Below are positions 1-11,683 of a stretch of 64,000 nucleotides of DNA, piece after piece. This DNA is from Hygrophila difformis (Eukaryota > Streptophyta > Magnoliopsida > Lamiales > Acanthaceae). The number at the start of each line of letters is the position of its first letter. Positions within the stretch are counted from its first letter, which is position 1. A program made the translations under genes and the position numbers. Under the pieces are notes generated by a model, which was not told the origin of the DNA, searched no databases, and saw only the letters and a program-made list of their open reading frames with translations. The stretch spans positions 24,991,120 to 25,055,119 of the forward strand of contig JAOANR010000001.1 of assembly GCA_030278955.1 (NCBI GenBank), in the 5' to 3' direction.

Positions 1-1337
1 ACCGAACTGTTTGAAATTGGATCTTGAATTTCTTGACAGAACTTAGGTCCGATCTTGATCGCGTTTTTGACATTAGTTCTAGACTGAATTAGATCTTTTG
101 CCGAACATGAAAGTTGTAGATAAACGTCTTAAGATGGTCTCTGTAAAATTTCATTAAATATGGAGTTGATTTGCTATGGTAGAATTTGAAATCTTTAAAC
201 TGTGACATATAAAATTCGGACAGATTTGAGTTTCTGCGAAAATTGGTGTTTTTGACCTATTTCGGTGTCTCGGATTGAAAAAGTTAAAACACGAAAGTTG
301 TAGATCTCGACGTTTCAGAGTCATTCAGGAAATTTCGGAATTTTTGGAATTAAATCTGATTTTAGACGAATTTTAGAGTAAACTGTGGTTGACCGAGTCA
401 AATCTTGAAATCTTGTTGAAACGGTGAAATTAGCCTTTAAGGTTTAAATGATTGGGAATTCTTGGAAATATAATACACATGAAATATACTGATTGCTGAA
501 AGGCAATTGAAATATACTACTTGCCAAAAGGCAATTGAAATATCCTGCTTGCCGAAAGGCAATTGAAATATACTGCTTGCCGAAAGGCAATTGAAATATA
601 ATGCTTGCCGAAAGGCAATTGAGATATAACGCTTGCCGGAAGGCGATTGATAAATAAAACTTGCCGAGTGGCGATTGAAATATAAACTTGAAACATGAGA
701 CATGAGATATGAAACTAGAAGACTCGAAAAATTATTCCTTTTAGATTATGCCTTAAAGTATGTCTTGCAATTGTTTTACTTTGCGAATTATATTTATGAT
801 CTTATGAAATCTATATCTTTTACATTATGTCATTTAATTATTGTTAGATAAATAAGTTAAATGATGTGGTGTTGTGTACATGTTTTTTTTAAATATTAAA
901 TAATGGCTTTGAAACCCCTTAATCATGTTTGTGTTAACTTACTCAGCACGTAGTGCTGACCAAACCATTTTTATTTCTTTTTCTTTCAGAGTTGAGATTA
1001 TGCATCGTCATATGCATACACGGGAAGCTTGGGATGATATATTATTTTGAATTTTCGTATTAGACTAGATCTTGCATGAACTGGCCTGTTTAACCCATGA
1101 TTATGCCATGTTGGCCCTATATTTAAATTCCGATGCATTATACATATGTAATTATTATTTTCCGCTGCAACTTTGATGTATTATTTTTAAATTATATATG
1201 AATGGGCTGTTTGAATGTTTTAAATTCTGAAAAACCATAGCCTTGCATCTCTTTAGTGAGCTCGGAGAAACCGTGTCTCGCTAGGGAGGTGTGGCGGTGA
1301 CACCCCGACCTGGGTGACAAAAAACCGGGGTGTTACA
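1..1337 (+). mobile_element. LTR retrotransposon LTR fragment (right part)
   Basis: The stretch ends in a CACCCC...GGGGTG inverted pair followed by TGTTACA, the usual shape of a plant gypsy-type LTR terminus. The same sequence occurs in inverted orientation at 9232-10700 (shared phrases about abscence-of-coding AT/GC-mixed leader text, for example the palindrome near 942-961 and its counterpart near 9419-9436). No coding domain is visible. The left end lies outside the window. Assignment to Ty3/gypsy is inference from the terminal sequence; the lineage is unknown. Confidence 0.6.
481..676 (+). repeat. Seven tandem 28-bp repeats, each a hairpin
   Basis: Seven head-to-tail 28-bp units start at 481, 509, 537, 565, 593, 621 and 649. 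The central units contain TTGCCGAAAGGCAA, a five-base-pair stem closed by a GAAA loop. The last two units have drifted (GTGGCGATT, GGAAGGCGATT). The array sits inside the LTR fragment; the inverted relative near 9660-9860 carries a different short repeat (gggctcttatgtcc, four copies) in the matching place. Confidence 0.85.
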
Positions 1338-2895
1338 AATTCTAACAAAACAGAGTTTCTAACAATGTCTTGGAAAGGTTGTCTAGTGATCTTATTTAGC
1401 ACGCATGTTGAACACTTGTCCATGTTAAAATCAAATGCAGGGATTAATCCTTCCTTAGACATGTCACGCATCCTTTTATAATGAACATGTCCCAAACGAG
1501 CATACCAAATAGATGAATCAATTAACTTAGAATCAATCATAAACACATAATCAACTGTACATGGAGTTTTATTCAAATTCAACATAAACATTCTATTACA
1601 ATAGTAACCAAATCCAATGAAGACCCCACACTTGGATAGTATATATCTATCCGACTCAAGGACTTGCTTAAGTTATAACCACACTTATTAAGTACAGGAC
1701 TTGACACTAAATTTTTACGTAATTTAGGGTAGATACAACACATTAAACAAAGTTAAAGATTTTCCGAAACTAAATTCCAATACTACACTTCCACGACCAA
1801 GAATTGGAGCAGATGACTCGTTGCCCATATATAATATGGATCTATCATCAATTGATTCAAAGTCTTTAAACCAACAACGATCCTTGCAAGCATGTGTAGT
1901 GGCACCGAGTCCACCCACCAAGCAATGTTGTCATCCTGCACATAATATGCTTCAGAATTTAATGACACATAATTTTCAAACAAATTCAAATTATGAATTA
2001 AATTTTGACCTTGGTTTGGAGGTTGGTCTTTAGACCCATTTCCTAAACCAATCGTGCCTTGCTCCATTATTCTTCTTCCCAACACGACAATCTCTTTTGA
2101 GATGTCCCGGTTTACCACAATTCCAACAAGCCATTTTAGGCTTTTTGTTGGATTTCTTGTTGGAGTTATTAAAGGGTCGTTTCTTTCCCTTATTTTTCTT
2201 GTCATCTTTTGTGTTTTTGCCTTCCACGATCATGTTCACCGAGGATGGTCCATCAACATCCTTTTCCTTGTTCTTGTCATTCTCCTGCATTCGGAATGAT
2301 TCCTCAATGCGCAAATGACCACCAAGTTGTTCCATGACAACTCTTCTTCGTTGTGTGTTAACATATGTTTGAAATCCTTCCAGGATGGTGGAAGTTTGTC
2401 AATGATGCTTGAAACAGCAATAGCATCATCCATCATCAAGCCGTGTTGTTTAAATTGTTCCAGGGTTCGTAGGATTTCATGGAATTGCTCCATAACCGGT
2501 CGAGAATCAACCATCTTGTAATTATTGAAATTACTAACCAGGAATTTCTTACTCGAAGCATCTTCAGTTAAATACTTCGATTCAAGAAAGTCCCACAGTT
2601 CTTTTGCTGATTCAACATTTTGATAAACTTCGAAAAGTGCATCAGACATACCGTTCAAGATGTGGCCTCGACAAATATAATCATCATTCTCCCATTTGCT
2701 TATGCGTCTAGCATTCTCCAATGTTTCATCCTCACTAGCCTCCGGGCATGGTGTGCTAAGAACGTAGACGACTTTGAGAGGTGTCAGCAAAAAATGCATC
2801 TTCTTTTGCCATCTTCGAAAATCGTTGCCTTCAAATTTGTCCAATTTCTCGAATTTTGAAGTCAGGTTCTTCATTGATTCCGCCATGATTCTCAC
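1338..2895 (-). pseudogene. Decayed Ty1/copia gag-protease-preintegrase remnant
   Basis: Read on the minus strand from 2895, a gag domain of the UBN2 type (about 190 residues) is followed, after a frameshift near 2330, by a lysine-rich linker and a CCHC zinc knuckle (CWNCGKPGHLKRDC, about 2120-2160). A degraded protease segment (GLGATTHACKD, near 1890) comes next, and then a GAG_pre-integrase segment with WYARLGHVHYKRM and a CSTC pair (about 1390-1530). Integrase, reverse transcriptase and RNase H are absent; the remnant stops abruptly against the LTR at 1337. Domain order is that of copia. The frame changes show that it is dead. Confidence 0.85.
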
Positions 2896-2914
2896 GAAAA
2901 ATACAACTTTAGAT

Positions 2915-3363
2915 TGTTGGGGGATTTTCGCAGTATGTAGATATGAGAATCAAAAATAGGAAGAACTTGGATAATCAATTGGATCGTGTGTAGAACACTT
3001 TCCTAAAGTTGTATTTTGCCACTGCAAATCAACTTTGGGATCATCCAAAAGATGCACTCGAATTTCGAAAGAAATAAGAGAATTGGCTTGGAGGATTGCT
3101 GAATTATTGTGTTTTTGTGTTTCACGTTCTATTGTTTTGTTATATCAATGAATTCTGCAGGAATTCATATTTGTAGAGGAAGATTACAGTAGATATGGAA
3201 AAGATACAACCAATTATGAATGGGTGCAATAGTTGAGATTCAAATTTGAATTTCAAGTTCAAATCAGATTTGAATTCAAATTTCAAATTCAATTGCTGAT
3301 AGTTAATTTATCCAGCAATACGAATTTAAATTAGTCATGACCATGACTAAATACCCCCCACAT
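2915..3363 (-). mobile_element. Possible 5' LTR of the copia remnant
   Basis: On the minus strand the stretch would run from TGTGGGGGGTAT to ATCCCCCAACA just upstream of the gag start, giving matching TG...CA ends with short inverted G/C runs. A TATA-like stretch lies inside near 3150. I could not find a tRNA-Met primer binding site, and there is no second LTR to compare, so the boundaries are tentative. Confidence 0.35.
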
Positions 3364-3515
3364 AACTGCACAAGGAAAAAGACAAAACAAGTTCCAGCAA
3401 ACTACACTGGTCTTAGTCATGACCATGAGTAAGCATATTCTCCCTTGCTGGATTGAAAGACAAATTAAATGACATTACAGCAACCTATATCAGACTTAGT
3501 CATGGTCATGACTAA
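3331..3515. repeat. Three copies of a 20-bp palindrome, ~82 bp apart
   Basis: TTAGTCATGACCATGACTAA occurs at 3331-3350, with one change at 3413-3432, and as its inverse (central GT) at 3496-3515. Around them is a degenerate ~82-bp tandem unit (ccagcaa...ttagtcatg). The copies are next to or inside the putative copia LTR. Confidence 0.8.
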
Positions 3516-4126
3516 ATCATAGGCAGCTTGCTGTCCTTCTTAGTCTTCCACATCTTTTCATATATCTCTCAATTCATTCCTCTTGACCTCTCGCTGGGTC
3601 ATCCTTTGTCGTAGTGGCTTATGTGAGTGTGCACTCCGCACCTCCTAACCCACATTATAGCTCGACTACAACATAAGCCAAATTTTAGTAAATCCAATTA
3701 CACCAAAATACATGATGACACTAAAATCATCAACAGATCTTGAGAAAATCTTTCTATGTATTTTAAAAAGACATGAATTGAAAATAAATTAAATTATATG
3801 ATTATATTTTATATATTGACTGTTGCTGCATTGGGCTGACTGTTGCTGCTTTATTATGAGGTCGTCGCACCTGTGGTGTGTATGGGTAATTCATGGTGGA
3901 TTTTTTGTTGTTTACTTAGGGTGGGGCTTATGGGGTTTAAGAGGATTGGTAAACATTGAGATGGTAGGTGTAGTGGTTCATTTTAGTTAGCAAGTATATG
4001 GTTTTCTTAGTCCTCTATACTTGCATAATGCTGTTGGTTATGTACCATGGAGGTCGCCTCTTACATATTCCTTTTTGTGCTTTGTTGTATTCCAACTTTT
4101 GGTTTTCTATAGAATAATATTATTTT
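3516..4126. other. Unassigned non-coding sequence
   Basis: No gene is supported. There is a short inverted pair TGGCTTATGT / ACATAAGCCA at about 3616-3680, possibly part of the copia leader. The rest is unremarkable AT-rich sequence up to the solo LTR. Confidence 0.5.
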
Positions 4127-6356
4127 TGTAACGCCCCGAAAATTTAAAACTATTTTCGTAACGCCACCGCCGTATTAACTATTCTAAACTGTTGATCACT
4201 CAGCTTAGATAGTCAATACGAAGCGAGGTATAAACACAAACCTGTATCACAATCAAATAAATGCCAACAAAAGCAGTATATAACCCCAGGAACATAACAT
4301 GGCATATCCGGGCGACAAGCCCTGAAGTAATATAACAATAGGACACGATCCCATTACCGTTATAAAGCACATAATAACTCATAAAGGATTCACCGATCGC
4401 ATCTAAGAATGATGGACATATCCATAACAGAGAGTAGATGAATGGGTAAAATATTATAACGAATATCTTAAATAATTATTCAAATAGGATGCAGCCTATC
4501 TACTCCGCTCAACCCGTACCCCCAACATCATGTTCTGCGCCATCCGAAGAGAGATCTATAAAACAGACAACAGCAATGTGTCAGTACAACGTACTGGCGA
4601 GGAATAGATATAGCAGGGGAAACGGGGTACTTTAACAATAATACTATGCTAATAATAATAAGAACAACAATAATAATAACAATATTTAAAGACATAAATA
4701 AATACAGGAGATAAACATCACACCGTCTCATACCGGTGCTTCAACCACTGCAATAAAAGATGCATGATGAATGATGAGATGAAATGTTATGACCTATGAT
4801 GTCTATCTACCCTAAATGCAACACATAAGAATGTCTAGCGCGCATCCTAAGTACCATGGTCGGTATTCCCCCCCATATAAGGGTCCACTCCCCTTAATGG
4901 TCGGAAGACATACCCACAGTGCCCCGCCGCGGACACTAACAGCTGAGAACGTGGCTTACGGCAAGCGGGTCAGGCTACGGATCATAAAGTCCTTATCAGC
5001 CAAATTTTCAGTCTACGGATATAAAATCTTTATCAGTCTCAATGCCAGGATAAGATACTAACTATGCCCAATCGGATACCGACTCGTAAGCATAGGATAT
5101 CCAATATCCTCAAAAGCATAATTTAAGTTCACAATAATATCAACACATAATGACAAGATAGACAACTCACTACGAGTTAATTATAATAAAGGGTGTGCCA
5201 AGTCCCATGTATCGGCACTCAACTCAGAACATCAAAATAGAAGCAACGCAAGATTCCATCCTAAACTAAGGCATGGTAGATCTTTTCTAATTGCAAACTA
5301 AGTTCCAGGTTATGAGCATAATAATTAGTGAGATATTCGCAAGCAGTTCTAGCCTAATTCTAAAGCATCCTCATTATATGCAGGGAATCCGTACACACGA
5401 GAGTTCCCAATACTAAGGCAACATAGACTATACTAGTCTATTCCTAACCCCTATCTAATTTGCTATTCTAAACCTTGCCTTTATAAATCTTCAAAGCTTC
5501 CCTTTTGAACATCTTCATTCTCCACAACGGCTTGATATAAACTCACGGTTGTCCCTACACAACAATACCATCATAAGAATTAAAATAATTTCTACAACAT
5601 CAACACTAACCTCCTCTATCTCCAATTCCACCATCTACCACCAATCCCCTTCTACATCCCTTCCAAGCCAACCATACAACAATACACCATTTTAATCCAC
5701 CACCAACTCCAGATAATCAAAAGAAACAAGATCAAATATTCATATACAATACTCAACATTCAAGAATAATAAACTAACAAGTGCAAGAATCAACACTATC
5801 AACAGGTACCAAGAAAGCATCAATACACATGGTTCTCAACCTAATTATTTAAAACCAACCTTTAACTTTAAAACTTACTAACTAAGGCCTCTTTTAGAAA
5901 TTAAGTTCAAGAATACCCAACTCAAGTCCATTTATACAAGAATGCAAGAACTTTTATAAAACAATTTCCACACTTGATTGCAAACCCAGCAAACCTCTAT
6001 ATACAAGAATTCTACAATACCATTCTTCCAATACTATCAATTATCAAGCCAAGACTCCATAAGAATTACACACTACAATAATTCAAGCCCCCAATTTCAA
6101 TGGATACCAAATTAAATCAAGAATTACCGACAAACTAACAATTAACAATTAAGACATGGAATCAAACACCAAAACCATAATGAAATCAAATATCCAACAC
6201 ACCTAAATAACTAGCAACAAATTCCAACAATTTCACATAAAAGCCACACAAAAATCCAAGAAACCATAGAACATTTAAAGTAGATTTTGAACAACCCAAC
6301 AACACCACCACCACTACCAGACAACTCCACCACAACCAACACCACCACGCTGCAGC

Positions 6357-7126
6357 CAGGCCCGGCTCATGGCAGGAGCACCATGAGCCTTTGCTCAGGG
6401 CCCCACATTTTTGGGGGCCCCACAAGTATTTTTTCTTTTTTTTTTTGTTAATTGATAAATTTTTTATATACCTATATAAAATGTGAACATATTCTATTTT
6501 TAAGCATACATTGAGCATATGTTGTCTAGTAGTACTAATTAATAATTATTCTTTTTTATATCAATATTATTTAAAAGATTGTTTCATGTATTTAAACTAT
6601 TATTATATAAATTAGTTTTAATTAACAAGATTTGGAAATATATATAATATGAATTTAATTTTTCACCAATATAGTTTTAAATATATTGAGCATACATTGA
6701 GCTTACCTTTTTATTTTTAGGGCTAATTTTATTCTTTAATCATTACATTTAATAATAATTAACAAAGAGTTAAATTAAAATTATCAAAAAAATAATATAT
6801 TTTGAGTGAAACAAGGAAGCTCTAAAATCAACATTCGAGGTACTGGTAGCTTAGTAGGTTGGTTTGAGTGGTACGAGTATCTGACAACTTAAGTAAAAGT
6901 ATTGGGTTAGCTTAAGTAAAAGTATTGGGTTCGAGCCTGTGTAATTCTGTTCGGAAAAGATAACCCTTCAATGCTCACCAGATTATCGAGAAATTAGTAT
7001 TAGGCCCAGAAAGATATGGGAATACCTTGTATACGAAAAAAAAATACAAAATAATTACTAAATAGATTTTCATGGGGCCTATTTTAAGTTTGGCTCAGGG
7101 CCCAAACTTTTTCCGAGACGGCCCTG
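6357..7126. mobile_element. Non-autonomous hAT element (770 bp)
   Basis: Terminal inverted repeats CAGGCCCGGCTC (left) and GAGACGGCCCTG (right, inverse CAGGGCCGTCTC) are flanked by a perfect 8-bp duplication GCTGCAGC at 6349-6356 and 7127-7134. The 8-bp duplication and CAGGGCCG end are diagnostic of the hAT superfamily. There is no transposase. It is inserted in the solo LTR. Confidence 0.9.
6848..7056 (+). mobile_element. tRNA-derived SINE inside the hAT element
   Basis: An A-box-like TTGGTTTGAGTGG and a B-box GGTTCGAGCC are followed by a unique body and an A-rich tail near 7038-7050. An 18-bp stretch (aagtaaaagtattgggtt) is duplicated between the boxes. The same A- and B-box wording occurs in the SINEs of the tandem array further on. 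I did not find a clean target duplication, so the ends are approximate. Confidence 0.55.
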
Positions 7127-7863
7127 GCTGCAGCACCACCATCACTCATCCACCACCACCATCGGACCACCAACACCGCCACCGCGCCGACGACAGGCCG
7201 GCGGCCGTCAGGGCGGCAGCCCCACCGCGACGCACACCTGTGCGTCGCACCCCTGCCACAGCGCCACCGTGCGTTGTGGCGTCACCACCAGCCGGAGGCA
7301 GGCGCCTCCGGCCTCGCCATGGCCAGGGCCGACAGCCCTGGCAGCCCTGGCCCTCCTCGTCGGCACCGCAGCGGCGACACCACCCCCCGCCATCGATCGA
7401 ACTCCGGCAGAGACAAGGGAAGATGGAACGGGAAAAATGGAGAAAGGGGAAGAAGAATCATACCTCGGAGCTCCCAGACCGCCACCATCGAGCTTCCAAC
7501 CCGCCGGAGTTTCCATCTTCCATCTCCTCCAAGTCGCTAGCTTCCTTTCCAAGTGCCCTAATTTCTACTCTCCATTTTGACGGGAAAGAGCAATTGAGGA
7601 GAATGCCCAATTTCTCCAACACCCGATTCAATTAAAGGAGTTAGAAGGTGGGCCGGGCTTGGTTTCTGGGTTGGGTCTTGGCCATGGAGTGGGCTTGGGT
7701 TTCCATTTCATTCTCTTAATCCATTTACCCATTACCAATTTCTTGAATGTATTGGGCTCTTGAATTAATTATACACTCACTCAATTTAATTATTTATGCC
7801 CATTTGACTAACTAATCACAATTAAATTAATTTAATCATGAATTAATTATTCGGGATGTTATA

Positions 7864-8622
7864 ATTTTCCCTCAAAAATGATTATATTTTATATTTTGTA
7901 AATATATAATTATAATTATGTATTAATTTTTTTAATTTTATATATAATATTATTAAATAAATTTTTATTATAACAAAAATCAATAAGCTAAATTTTTTTA
8001 ATTAATAATAATTAGTCAATTTATCAAAAAAATATATAGTTAATTATAATTATATATTTAAATTTTTTATTTTTATTTATAATATTATTAAATAAATTTT
8101 TATTATAATTATATTATAATTTGAACCTAAAATATTAACAAAAATTAATAAGCTAAAAACTTTTTAATTAATAATAATTAGTCAAATTATCAAAAACAAA
8201 TATATATTTAACATTAAATATAAATTTATGGGTGTTACACAATATAATATAATGCGGAGTAAAACGTATTTTTTCTTAAAAAATAGGGCCAAAATAAAAT
8301 CTTTGAAAATTTGAGGAGTGTTAAAATGATATTTCCAAGTAAAATTGGGAAATTAATTATTTTTTCTAATATTATAAAGTCAGGAGCGTTTTTGCCAAAA
8401 AAATTAGTTCAAGTAATATTAAGAATTTTTTCTTAATTGGGCCATAGTATGTCTTTCGGTAATTGCTTTTTTTCCCCCTTACAAAAGGAAAGATAACAAA
8501 AAGTATAGATAATATTCCTTAAAAAGTTTAGGAATAATAGTAAAAATGGACAACATATTAGAGAGTAAAATAATATTTTTTTAAAACCTTAATAATGCAA
8601 ACATATAATTTATTCAATTTTT
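7864..8622. other. AT-rich spacer with an internal ~135-bp duplication
   Basis: Very AT-rich, no coding signal. A block at about 7941-8037 recurs, with an insertion, at about 8080-8206 (shared ataatattattaaataaat and taattaataataattagtca). Confidence 0.6.
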
Positions 8623-8731
8623 TTTTGGTGAATAACCGGGTATCTCAAGGCCACATTGGACCCAAGACTAATCCCTCGAAAATCTGCATGGGCAATTAAG
8701 GGCGTCTCTCCCAAAGCAGTTTTATGCGTAC
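8623..8731 (-). mobile_element. SINE fragment cut by the assembly gap
   Basis: The text ggtgaataaccgggtatctc...ggcaattaagggcgtctctcccaaagcag matches the 3' part of the minus-strand SINE found four times in the tandem array (for example 25086-25265). The promoter half falls into the run of N. Confidence 0.7.
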
Positions 8732-9231
8732 NNNNNNNNNNNNNNNNNNNNNNNNNNNNNNNNNNNNNNNNNNNNNNNNNNNNNNNNNNNNNNNNNNNNN
8801 NNNNNNNNNNNNNNNNNNNNNNNNNNNNNNNNNNNNNNNNNNNNNNNNNNNNNNNNNNNNNNNNNNNNNNNNNNNNNNNNNNNNNNNNNNNNNNNNNNNN
8901 NNNNNNNNNNNNNNNNNNNNNNNNNNNNNNNNNNNNNNNNNNNNNNNNNNNNNNNNNNNNNNNNNNNNNNNNNNNNNNNNNNNNNNNNNNNNNNNNNNNN
9001 NNNNNNNNNNNNNNNNNNNNNNNNNNNNNNNNNNNNNNNNNNNNNNNNNNNNNNNNNNNNNNNNNNNNNNNNNNNNNNNNNNNNNNNNNNNNNNNNNNNN
9101 NNNNNNNNNNNNNNNNNNNNNNNNNNNNNNNNNNNNNNNNNNNNNNNNNNNNNNNNNNNNNNNNNNNNNNNNNNNNNNNNNNNNNNNNNNNNNNNNNNNN
9201 NNNNNNNNNNNNNNNNNNNNNNNNNNNNNNN
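8732..9231. other. Assembly gap (500 N)
   Basis: Exactly 500 unknown bases, so probably a placeholder of arbitrary size. Reading frames spanning it are meaningless. Confidence 0.98.
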
Positions 9232-11683
9232 TAATGCAGCGGAATTTAAATATAGCCAACACGGCCAGAATACGGGTTAAACAGGCCCGTTCGTGCAAAT
9301 TCTAGTCTAAAGCTAAATTTAAAATATAATGTATTTCCCCAAAATTCCCACGTGTGCATATGAGGATGCATATTCTTCACACTCTGTAAGAACAAGAAAA
9401 AGAAAATATGGTTTTGGTCAGCACTACGTGCTGAGTAAGTTAACACATACCAGATTATGAGGTTTCAAAGCCTTTATTTAAATTTAAATGAAAACATGTG
9501 CATAATTTAAATCAATTCATGTAATCTCATAATTTAGAAATACGGATTCATAAAATCATCATATAGCTTGCAACGTAATTAAATAAGTTGCCATAAATTT
9601 AACAGCACAATTTAATACAGATGTAATTTGGAATTCTCGCAAACTTCTCGTTTCGTATCTTTTACAGATCACCACCGCTAGGGCTCTTATGTCCGCCAGC
9701 CTTACGCCTGGGCTCTTATGTCCACAGGTATCATGGTCGATCTTTTAATTAGAGTTAATCCGTCCGCTAGCCATACGATCAGTGCTTCGCTAGGGCTCTT
9801 ACGTCAACCTAGACATACACTTGGGCTCTTATGTCCCAAGCCGCAGAGAACATTGACAGTATCTAGCTTAGTCATAACCCGCAATATATTTTAATCTTCT
9901 CGTTTCGTGTATCGTATGTCAAAGTATTTCTATCCGTTTCAACCTCAAAGGTTAATTTCACCGTTTCAACAAGATTTCAAGTTTTGACTCGGTCAACCAC
10001 AGTTTACTCTAAAATTCGTCTAAAATCAGATTTAATTTCAAAAATTCCGAAATTTCACGACTGACTCCAAAACGTCGAGATCTACAACTTTTGTGTTTTA
10101 ACTTTTTCGATCCGAGATACGGAAATAGGTCAAAAACACTAATTTTCACAGAAGTACTGTTCTGTCCGAATTTCATATAACTCAGTTTAAACATTTCGAA
10201 TTATACCATAGCAATTCAACTCCAAATTTGATGAAATTTGGCAGAGATGATCTTAAGACAATTATCTACAACTTTCATGTTCGGCTAAAGATCTAATTCG
10301 GCCTAGAACTCTAGTCAAAAACGTCAACAAGTTCGAATCTATGTTCTGTCCGGTTTTCAAGATCCGATTTTAACCAGTTCGGTTTGGGTGGAATTTCTTA
10401 TATCAAATCATCACGAAAATTTCTGAAATTTTACGGAGGTGTTCATAACGTATAGATCTACAACTCTTATGTTCAACGCCAAGCCTAGATCGGTCTAGAT
10501 CTAAGGTAGAAATCACCAACAAGTTCGAATAAAGAATCCATCATCGTTTCAAGATCTAAATCTAAAGCAGGCTCGTTTACGATCGGTTTCGGATATCAAA
10601 ACACGATGAAAAATTATGAAATTTTTACAGAAGCTAGATCTATGTCTTAGGAATGTTTTTCGTGTTTTAAGTTTTCTCGTTTGAACGTTTTAAGGGGTTC
10701 GAATAAATTCATCAAAAGTGCTGCGCCGGTGTAGACAGATTTTAGGTAGGGTTCCATTAGATCTATATGTTCGAATCTTTTAACAACCCAAAACCAAAGT
10801 AAGCGTTAACTTACAGATTGTTGAGCGTCCGGGATCGTCGATTCGGAGGCGTGGCTTCCCGTCCTCCGTTTATCCTCTCCGTTTGTCGGGTTCTTCGCTC
10901 TCGATTCGGATCGGGGGTTTAGAATAGAAAAAGGATGAGGTTAGGATTTGTTTTCGAATCAAGAATGTATAGAGGAATAGATCGGATCTTACCAAGGCAA
11001 TAGAAGATCTCAAATTCGTCCAAGTCAGTCCCTTCTCTCGGTGTTGTGCCTCCGACGACTCCGGGATTAGGGTTTCGACGTATAGAGAGATTTCGTAGGG
11101 TTTCGTCAAGAGTTTGGGGCTCCTAGATGGTCTTATTTATAGATATCTAAGACCTAGGGCGTCCAAAATCTGACCCCAAGGGTCTTGGGTCGAGAGATGT
11201 TCAACCGAAAGTCGAAAAATCCGCGTTCGGGCGAGAAAATCTCGCTTGGTTTGTTGCTGCCAGAGTGGCGCGGTCGTGGCGCGGTCTAAGGCCAACAACC
11301 GCGCGGCCAGCGCGCCACTCACGCCTGGACTCCGGTCCGGGCGGGTCGTGCGATCCGTCGCGCTTTTCCTCCTCTCTTTCGGACTTCTATCCCTCTATGT
11401 TCCCAGATTCCGATTTCCGGGGTATCTTCGGGCTCCGATTTCCTATCCTAATTTTATTCGGATCTAAATTTATATTTGGATTCGAGTTATTGGGTCTATC
11501 GGTGTCGGGTCCTCGTGTAACCACTTACTCAATTAAATTGCCTTCGGATTCCCGGGTTCTCGAAACTTTGATTCCTTTTTAATTTAAATTCCATTTCTCA
11601 TTTCCTCTACATTTATTCTTTATTTGTTATATTTATTTTATTTACTGTATTTATTTTATGTTGGAAAATTTCCGGGTATTACA
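9232..11683 (-). mobile_element. LTR in minus orientation, inverted relative of 1-1337
   Basis: On the minus strand the LTR starts TGTAATACCCGG at 11683 and runs into the gap. 9420-10350 is an inverted diverged copy of 1-1000 (the same chain of phrases around ctacaactttcgtg and actcggtcaaccac, and the same TCAGCACGTAGTGCTGA hairpin). No open gene of credible length is present. Probably gypsy-type. Confidence 0.6.

Larger units (their letters stand above)
4127..7863 (+). mobile_element. Solo LTR with 5-bp target duplication, interrupted by a hAT element
   Basis: It starts TGTAACGCCCCG and ends CGGGATGTTATA (probably an old TGTTACA). It is flanked on both sides by ATTTT (4122-4126 and 7864-7868), a 5-bp target duplication as expected for LTR elements. 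No gag-pol lies inside. Once the nested hAT element and its duplication are removed, about 2.96 kb remains, long but normal for plant gypsy LTRs. The GC-rich proline/alanine-like reading frames near 7130-7620 are LTR sequence, not genes. Confidence 0.75.

Noticed and set aside
481..676. CRISPR-like array
   Set aside because: Repeats are contiguous without unique spacers, and the genome is that of a plant.
437..703. 88-codon minus-strand frame across the 28-bp repeats
   Set aside because: It is a translation of the tandem repeats inside an LTR (repetitive FNCLSASSIFQLPFGKQ-like text), with no independent coding evidence.
7072..7635. Proline/arginine-rich 187-codon frame
   Set aside because: It starts inside the hAT element and runs through GC-rich solo-LTR sequence; several overlapping frames are equally open.
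8656..9305. Long frames across 8.7-9.3 kb
   Set aside because: They consist mainly of unknown bases in the assembly gap.
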